Shown piece after piece: positions 58,755-64,000 of a DNA stretch of 64,000 nt (within the stretch, counting starts at the first letter, position 1; each line of letters begins with the position of its first letter). Where the stretch lies: contig NZ_AFWJ01000035.1 of assembly GCF_000222685.1 (NCBI RefSeq), forward strand, positions 16,591 to 80,590, written 5' to 3'. This stretch comes from Vibrio nigripulchritudo ATCC 27043 (GTDB lineage: Bacteria; Pseudomonadota; Gammaproteobacteria; Enterobacterales; Vibrionaceae). Position numbers and translations under genes: made by a program. The notes under the pieces were generated by a model that did no database searches, was not told where the DNA came from, and saw nothing but the letters and a program-made list of their open reading frames with translations.

Positions 58755-59477
58755 GTGAATACATCAGAAGCAATTTATGCAGACTCGCTGCTAGAGATGG
58801 AGTCGATAGATGTGAAGCCGTTTACAGAGCACGACAAAATCATCCTTCGATCTTATGAAGCGGTAGTCGACGGGCTGGCAAGCCTTATTGGCGCCCATTG
58901 TGAAATCGTCCTTCACTCTCTCGAAGACTTAAACACGTCTGCTATTAAAATTGCTAACGGTGAAAACACCGGTCGTCAGGTCGGCTCACCGATCACCGAT
59001 ATGGCACTCAAGATGTTAAAAGACATCGAAGGGTCTGAGCGTAATTTTTCACGATCTTACTTTACTCGCGCCAAAGGTGGCGTACTGATGAAGTCCATCA
59101 CTATTGCGATTCGCAATGGTGAAAACCGCGTGATAGGGCTTCTTTGTATCAACATCAACTTGGATGTACCTTTCTCTCAGGTACTTCAGGCGTTCATGCC
59201 AAATGAGGAAGCGAAAGAAGCGGCATCATCGGTAAACTTTGCCAGTGACGTTGAAGAGCTGGTGGATCAGACGGTTGAACGAACCATCGAAGAAATCAAT
59301 GCAGACAAGTCAGTCTCAAATAACACGAAGAATCGCCAAATCGTGATGGATCTTTATGACAAAGGCATCTTTGACATTAAAGATGCGATCAACCGAGTGG
59401 CGGATCGACTGAACATCTCCAAACACACGGTTTACCTGTATATCCGTCAGCGTAAAACAGAGGATGGCGAGAAGTGA
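58755..59477 (+). CDS. yheO: YheO-like PAS/helix-turn-helix transcriptional regulator
   Basis: The 240-residue protein has an N-terminal YheO-type PAS domain (about residues 25-140; [23 protein letters not shown]) and a C-terminal HTH_22 domain ([38 protein letters not shown]). The family occurs in E. coli at the same place. A GTG at 58749 is also in frame, but an AAGG site 5 bases before 58755 favours the second GTG. It leads the yheO-tusD-tusC-tusB operon and overlaps tusD by 4 bases (GTGA). The target genes are unknown. Confidence 0.88.
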   Translation: MNTSEAIYADSLLEMESIDVKPFTEHDKIILRSYEAVVDGLASLIGAHCEIVLHSLEDLNTSAIKIANGENTGRQVGSPITDMALKMLKDIEGSERNFSRSYFTRAKGGVLMKSITIAIRNGENRVIGLLCININLDVPFSQVLQAFMPNEEAKEAASSVNFASDVEELVDQTVERTIEEINADKSVSNNTKNRQIVMDLYDKGIFDIKDAINRVADRLNISKHTVYLYIRQRKTEDGEK

Positions 59478-59872
59478 GCCAATCACTCAGTTACACCCTG
59501 GTCGTTAATGGTGGAGTGTACGGAAGCCAGTCAGCAAGAAACGCTTACCAATTTGCACAAGCGCTGTTAGAAAAAGGGCACACTCTGGTGAGTGTGTTCT
59601 TTTATCAGGATGGTGTGTCTAACGGTACGCAGCTTTCTGTACCAGCTAACGATGAATTTGATTTAACCAAAGCGTGGCAATCTCTTGCGAAAGAGCATCA
59701 GGTTCGACTAGAGACTTGTGTTGCAGCAGCACTGCGTCGTGGCATTGTGAATGAAGATGAAGCGAATCAGCATGAGCTAGGGCAACATAATTTAGCCAGC
59801 GGGTTTGAACAGGCGGGGTTGGGCAGCTTGGCAGAAGCCATGTTACAGCAAGACAGAGTGGTGCAGTTTTGA
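59474..59872 (+). CDS. tusD: sulfurtransferase subunit TusD
   Basis: TusD carries sulfur from TusA to TusE in the relay that makes 2-thiouridine at wobble U34 of Glu, Gln and Lys tRNAs. The 132-residue protein has the DsrE-type fold and the active cysteine in [12 protein letters not shown] near residue 78. The start is GTG, overlapping the yheO stop (GTGA), and the stop overlaps the tusC TTG, so the operon is translated in a coupled way. It forms a heterohexamer with TusB and TusC. Confidence 0.95.
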   Translation: MSQSLSYTLVVNGGVYGSQSARNAYQFAQALLEKGHTLVSVFFYQDGVSNGTQLSVPANDEFDLTKAWQSLAKEHQVRLETCVAAALRRGIVNEDEANQHELGQHNLASGFEQAGLGSLAEAMLQQDRVVQF

Positions 59873-60225
59873 GTCAACTAACGTTTGTTTTTCGAAGTGC
59901 CCCCCATTCGACCAGCGCGGGTAGGGAAGGAGTCGATGCATTACTTGCGGCTTCAGCATATTGTGAAGACATTACCGTTTTATTTATTGGGGATGGCGTG
60001 ACTCAGTTGGTTTCAGCTCAGGACACGTCTTCTATTCAAAGTAAAAACTACCTGCCAATGTTTAAGCTGTTTGACCTTTACGACATTGAAAACGTCTATG
60101 TGTGTGAGTCTTCTCTGAAGGAGCGAGGGTTGGCACAGGCTGAGTTGGAAATAGATGCTCAGCGTCAGTCGAAAGCAGACTTGGTCCAGCATCTTCAATC
60201 TTCCAATAAAGTGCTGACGTTTTAG
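59869..60225 (+). CDS. tusC: sulfurtransferase subunit TusC
   Basis: TusC is a structural DsrF-like partner in the TusBCD hexamer. The 118-residue protein starts [25 protein letters not shown], the family N-terminus, with [15 protein letters not shown] later. The start is TTG in TTGA, overlapping the tusD stop codon by four bases. tusB follows after 8 bases. Confidence 0.94.
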   Translation: MSQLTFVFRSAPHSTSAGREGVDALLAASAYCEDITVLFIGDGVTQLVSAQDTSSIQSKNYLPMFKLFDLYDIENVYVCESSLKERGLAQAELEIDAQRQSKADLVQHLQSSNKVLTF

Positions 60226-60233
60226 GTAAACAC

Positions 60234-60515
60234 ATGCTTCATATCATCAAAACTCAATCCGCAATTGCTGGCGCAATGTCTTATGTATCCGATAACGATG
60301 CAATCCTGTTGGTGGAAGATGCTGTGTATGTAAGTAACACTGAGCATAGTGGTTTTACCCATCTTTCAAAATCGATTTCTCAATGTTATGTACTTGAAGC
60401 GGATCTCAATGCGAGAGGCGTTACTAGCTTCGTAAATAGCAACATTCAGGTAGTCGATTTTCTTGGCTGGGTGGCATTAACAGAGCAATATCACCAATCA
60501 ATGACATGGGAGTAA
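60234..60515 (+). CDS. tusB: sulfurtransferase subunit TusB
   Basis: TusB is the third, DsrH-like subunit of TusBCD. The 93-residue protein begins MLHIIKTQSA and has DNDAILLVEDAVYVSN, then the Arg-Gly-Val segment before VVDFLGWVALTEQY, the family C-terminus. An AGGT precedes the ATG. The stop codon lies inside the terminator hairpin that separates this operon from the str operon. Confidence 0.93.
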   Translation: MLHIIKTQSAIAGAMSYVSDNDAILLVEDAVYVSNTEHSGFTHLSKSISQCYVLEADLNARGVTSFVNSNIQVVDFLGWVALTEQYHQSMTWE

Positions 60516-60531
60516 TGACGCTCCCATTTTT
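60506..60531 (+). terminator. Rho-independent terminator of yheO-tusDCB
   Basis: ATGGGAG and CTCCCAT pair around an 8-base loop, then TTTTT. The tusB stop codon is within the loop region. Confidence 0.85.
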
Positions 60532-60626
60532 CATGTAATGCCTTTATCGCGTCACAGCATTTTCTTCTTTTCTTTACGTGTATTTCATCAGACCAGCGAA
60601 GCTGGGAAAAAAGATCTGTATATTTC

Positions 60627-60655
60627 TTGACACTCACCCCCCTGCTGCATAGAAT
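60627..60655 (+). promoter_or_regulatory. sigma-70 promoter of the str operon
   Basis: Perfect -35 TTGACA at 60627-60632 and -10 TAGAAT at 60650-60655, with a 17-base spacer, about 83 bases before rpsL. Confidence 0.88.
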
Positions 60656-60735
60656 TTTGCGTCCCCAATTGTACTAGGTGCATTTTGGGGAATAGATTTT
60701 TCACAAAGCTTACTTTCAAGTAATTCAGGAGCTAG

Positions 60736-61113
<378 letters not shown>

Positions 61114-61117
61114 TGTC

Positions 61118-61138
61118 CCTTTTCTGTTTACAGAAAGG
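61118..61138 (+). promoter_or_regulatory. hairpin in the rpsL-rpsG spacer, candidate S7 autoregulatory site
   Basis: CCTTTTCTG and CAGAAAGG pair around TTTA, with one bulge, right after rpsL. In E. coli the S7 protein binds the rpsL-rpsG spacer to repress the operon, so a similar role is plausible for this 120-base spacer. Confidence 0.4.
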
Positions 61139-61233
61139 CGTTAAGTAAGGCCAAACACTAAATTTTCATTTTTATTTTTGAAGAAACTGAAAAGTTTTGG
61201 ATAACCTGAAGAATAAGACAACGGAGAATTTCC

Positions 61234-61704
61234 ATGCCACGTCGTCGCGTCATCGGTCAGCGTAAGATCCTTCCAGATCCTAAGTTCAAATCTGAATTGC
61301 TGGCAAAATTCGTTAACATCCTTATGGTTGACGGTAAGAAATCTACTGCAGAGAAAATTGTTTACACTGCACTAGACACAATGGCTGAAAAGTCTGGTAA
61401 AGACCACTTAGCTGTATTTGAAGAAGCTCTTGAAAATGTTCGCCCTGCGGTAGAAGTTAAGTCTCGCCGTGTGGGTGGTTCAACTTACCAAGTACCTGTA
61501 GAAGTACGTCCGGTTCGCCGTAACGCACTTGCTATGCGTTGGTTGGTTGAAGCTGCGCGTAAGCGTGGTGAAAAATCTATGGCTGCTCGCCTAGCTGCTG
61601 AAATGCTAGACGCTGCTGAAAACAAAGGTACTGCGGTTAAGAAACGTGAAGACGTTCACCGCATGGCTGACGCGAACAAAGCGTTTGCTCATTACCGCTG
61701 GTAA
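61234..61704 (+). CDS. rpsG: 30S ribosomal protein S7
   Basis: S7 nucleates the 30S head and contacts the E-site tRNA. The 156-residue protein has [17 protein letters not shown] at the start, [16 protein letters not shown] and the beta-ribbon [22 protein letters not shown]. An ACGGAG site precedes the ATG. S7 probably also represses its own operon at the mRNA level, as in E. coli. Confidence 0.98.
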   Translation: MPRRRVIGQRKILPDPKFKSELLAKFVNILMVDGKKSTAEKIVYTALDTMAEKSGKDHLAVFEEALENVRPAVEVKSRRVGGSTYQVPVEVRPVRRNALAMRWLVEAARKRGEKSMAARLAAEMLDAAENKGTAVKKREDVHRMADANKAFAHYRW

Positions 61705-61712
61705 TACCTTCT

Positions 61713-61743
61713 GTGCTGCGAGGTTCTCTCGCAGCACTTTTCT
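61713..61743 (+). terminator. terminator-like hairpin between rpsG and fusA
   Basis: GTGCTGCGAG and CTCGCAGCAC form a perfect 10-base-pair stem around GTTCT, followed by TTTTCT. It lies inside what is normally one operon, so it could act as a partial terminator between rpsG and fusA. Confidence 0.6.
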
Positions 61744-61779
61744 ATTTCCTAAGGTGAACCTTAGTAAGAGGATACAATC

Positions 61780-63876
61780 GTGGCTCGTAAAACTCCTATT
61801 GAGCGCTACCGTAACATCGGTATCTGTGCTCACGTAGATGCAGGTAAGACAACCACAACTGAGCGTATTCTGTTCTACACTGGCCTTTCTCACAAAATCG
61901 GCGAAGTTCACGATGGTGCTGCAACCATGGACTGGATGGAGCAGGAGCAGGAGCGTGGTATCACAATCACCTCAGCTGCGACTACTACTTTCTGGCGTGG
62001 TATGGAAGCACAGTTCCAAGATCATCGCGTAAACATCATTGATACCCCTGGACACGTAGACTTTACTATCGAAGTAGAGCGTTCTCTTCGTGTACTTGAC
62101 GGTGCAGTGGTCGTATTCTGTGGCTCATCTGGTGTTGAACCTCAGTCTGAAACTGTATGGCGTCAAGCTGACAAGTACCAAGTTCCAAGAATGGTATTTG
62201 TAAACAAGATGGACCGTGCGGGTGCAGACTTCCTACGCGTTGTGGACCAAATTAAAGATCGTCTTGGTGCGAACCCAGTTCCAATCCAATTAAACATTGG
62301 TGCGGAAGATGAGTTCAAAGGTGTCATCGACCTTATCAAGATGAAAGCTATCAACTGGAATGAAGCCGACCAAGGCATGACGTTCACATACGAAGACATT
62401 CCAGCTGACATGCAAGAACTTGCCGAAGAATGGCATTCTAACCTTGTTGAAGTTGCGGCTGAAGCAAGTGAAGAGCTGATGGAAAAATACCTTGAAGAAG
62501 GCGAACTAACAGAAGCTGAAATCAAGGAAGCACTTCGTACTCGTACACTAAACAACGAAATCGTACTGGCTACATGTGGCAGTGCGTTCAAAAACAAAGG
62601 TGTACAAGCGGTACTGGATGCTGTTATTGAATTCCTGCCTTCACCTGTTGATGTACCTGCAATTAAAGGTATTGACGACAGAGACAACGAAGTTGAACGT
62701 CATGCAGACGACAACGAACCGTTCTCTGCTCTGGCATTTAAGATCGCAACAGACCCATTCGTAGGTACGCTGACATTCATGCGTGTCTATTCTGGCGTTG
62801 TGAACTCTGGCGACAGCGTCTATAACTCTGTTAAGCAAAAACGTGAGCGTTTTGGACGTATTGTTCAGATGCACTCGAACAAGCGTGAAGAAATCAAAGA
62901 GATTCGCGCGGGTGATATTGCTGCAGCAGTAGGTCTGAAAGACGTAACAACAGGTGACACTCTGTGTAACCAAGACCATAAAGTGGTTCTGGAGCGCATG
63001 GAATTCCCTGAGCCGGTAATTCAAATTGCGGTTGAGCCTCGTTCTAAGGCAGACCAGGAAAAAATGGGTATTGCGCTAGGTAAACTAGCTGCCGAAGACC
63101 CGTCTTTCCGTGTAGAAACCGACGACGAAACAGGTCAAACACTGATCTCAGGCATGGGTGAGCTTCACCTGGATATCATTGTTGATCGTATGAAACGTGA
63201 GTTCAGCGTTGACTGTAATGTCGGTAAACCTCAGGTTGCTTACCGTGAAACTATCCGTGGTGCCACGGAAGTGGAAGGCAAATTCGTTCGCCAGTCAGGT
63301 GGTCGCGGTCAATACGGTCACGTATGGCTGAAACTAGAACCTGCTGAAGTTGGCGACGGTTTTGTTTTTGTTGATGAGATCGTTGGTGGTGTGATTCCTA
63401 AGGAATACATCAGCTCAGTATCGAAAGGTATTGAAGAGCAAATGAACAACGGTGTGTTGGCTGGCTATCCTGTACTGGATGTGAAAGCAACACTATTCGA
63501 CGGTTCATTCCACGATGTCGACTCAAGTGAGATGGCGTTTAAAATCGCTGGCTCCATGGCCTTTAAGAAAGGTGCGCTTGAAGCACAACCTGTTCTTTTA
63601 GAGCCAATGATGAAAGTTGAAGTAACGACTCCAGAAGACTGGATGGGTGATGTGGTAGGCGATCTTAACCGTCGTCGCGGCATCATCGAAGGCATGGACG
63701 AGGGGACAGCTGGCCTGAAGATAATTCGTGCACAAGTTCCGTTGTCAGCTATGTTCGGTTACGCAACTGACTTACGCTCTGCGACACAAGGTCGTGCTTC
63801 TTACTCTATGGAGTTTAGTGAGTACGCTGAAGTGCCGAAAAATGTTGCGGAAGCAATCATTGCAGAGCGTGGATAA
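61780..63876 (+). CDS. fusA: translation elongation factor G
   Basis: EF-G drives tRNA-mRNA translocation with GTP and helps recycle ribosomes. The 698-residue protein has the G domain motifs [23 protein letters not shown] and NKMD, then domains II to V, including the domain IV segment with [20 protein letters not shown]. The start is GTG, preceded by AAGAGGAT. It is the third gene of the str operon, behind a terminator-like hairpin. Confidence 0.98.
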   Translation: MARKTPIERYRNIGICAHVDAGKTTTTERILFYTGLSHKIGEVHDGAATMDWMEQEQERGITITSAATTTFWRGMEAQFQDHRVNIIDTPGHVDFTIEVERSLRVLDGAVVVFCGSSGVEPQSETVWRQADKYQVPRMVFVNKMDRAGADFLRVVDQIKDRLGANPVPIQLNIGAEDEFKGVIDLIKMKAINWNEADQGMTFTYEDIPADMQELAEEWHSNLVEVAAEASEELMEKYLEEGELTEAEIKEALRTRTLNNEIVLATCGSAFKNKGVQAVLDAVIEFLPSPVDVPAIKGIDDRDNEVERHADDNEPFSALAFKIATDPFVGTLTFMRVYSGVVNSGDSVYNSVKQKRERFGRIVQMHSNKREEIKEIRAGDIAAAVGLKDVTTGDTLCNQDHKVVLERMEFPEPVIQIAVEPRSKADQEKMGIALGKLAAEDPSFRVETDDETGQTLISGMGELHLDIIVDRMKREFSVDCNVGKPQVAYRETIRGATEVEGKFVRQSGGRGQYGHVWLKLEPAEVGDGFVFVDEIVGGVIPKEYISSVSKGIEEQMNNGVLAGYPVLDVKATLFDGSFHDVDSSEMAFKIAGSMAFKKGALEAQPVLLEPMMKVEVTTPEDWMGDVVGDLNRRRGIIEGMDEGTAGLKIIRAQVPLSAMFGYATDLRSATQGRASYSMEFSEYAEVPKNVAEAIIAERG

Positions 63877-63996
63877 TCGTTATTTGATTAATAACGAATC
63901 TATTGCGCTGGCGAGAGTTGGCGCATAAAATAGCAAATTCTGGCGCACCTTGGAGCATAAATTCAGGGTGAATCATAACTAGGAAGGAACACGATC

Positions 63997-64000
63997 GTGT
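63997..64000 (+). CDS. tuf: probable start of tuf (elongation factor Tu), cut off by the window end
   Basis: A GTGT at the last four bases follows AAGGA at about 63984-63988. In the str operon fusA is followed by tuf, which often starts GTGTCTAAAG. Only the start codon and one base are visible, so this is inferred from context. Confidence 0.35.

Overview
This is a densely packed, mostly core stretch of a gammaproteobacterial chromosome, almost certainly from Vibrio or a close relative in the Vibrionaceae. The reasons are motX (a component of the sodium-driven polar flagellar motor) directly after purA, a prkB phosphoribulokinase beside crp, Vibrio-type sequences for GroEL, FrdA and EF-P, and moderate GC with AT-rich spacers. 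I see no rRNA, CRISPR array, transposase, integrase or prophage.

Layout. (1) 1-11,000: groES-groEL behind a sigma-32-like promoter; a membrane sensor with an eroded GGDEF domain; an MgtC-like protein; a small secreted repeat protein; divergent epmB and efp; then accessory genes (secreted chitin-binding protein, SPFH protein, nitroreductase, orphan lipoprotein). (2) 11,300-16,010: frdABCD (minus strand) divergent from epmA, with a CRP-like site between. (3) 16,300-19,440: three accessory genes (DMT transporter, glycerophosphodiesterase, DASS dicarboxylate transporter). (4) 19,570-43,780: psd-rsgA, divergent orn, a tRNA cluster (Gly-fMet-Gly-Gly), a 660-base gene-free AT-rich stretch with several DnaA-box matches, queG, then tsaE-amiB-mutL-miaA-hfq-hflX-hflK-hflC-yjeT-purA, motX, divergent hmp/nsrR, a DUF3413 sulfatase, rnr and rlmB. 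(5) 43,850-64,000: crp, prkB, yheU, yheT, a MocR/LysE/flavoprotein module, yheS, kefG-kefB, yheV, slyD, an isoaspartyl peptidase, slyX, a WD40 lipoprotein, fkpA, yheO-tusDCB and the str operon (rpsL-rpsG-fusA), ending where tuf should begin.

From memory of E. coli, the first two thirds follow the 94-minute region (groSL to rlmB) and the last third follows the 74-minute region (crp to fusA). The two blocks join at about 43,800.

The genes form several functional sets. EF-P sits with both enzymes that make beta-lysine and attach it (EpmB, EpmA). RsgA, HflX, RlmB, YheS, S12, S7 and EF-G serve the ribosome. TusDCB, MiaA, TsaE and QueG modify tRNA anticodon loops. Orn, RNase R and Hfq handle RNA decay and regulation. 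NsrR and Hmp form a nitric-oxide circuit with two visible operators. MotX has a near-perfect sigma-28 promoter.

The observations most worth following are the DnaA-box cluster at the position where E. coli carries datA, covarying hairpins behind the three tRNA-Gly genes, and the MocR-controlled exporter module with a perfect 16-base palindrome. Function is inferred from sequence only, and no search was run.
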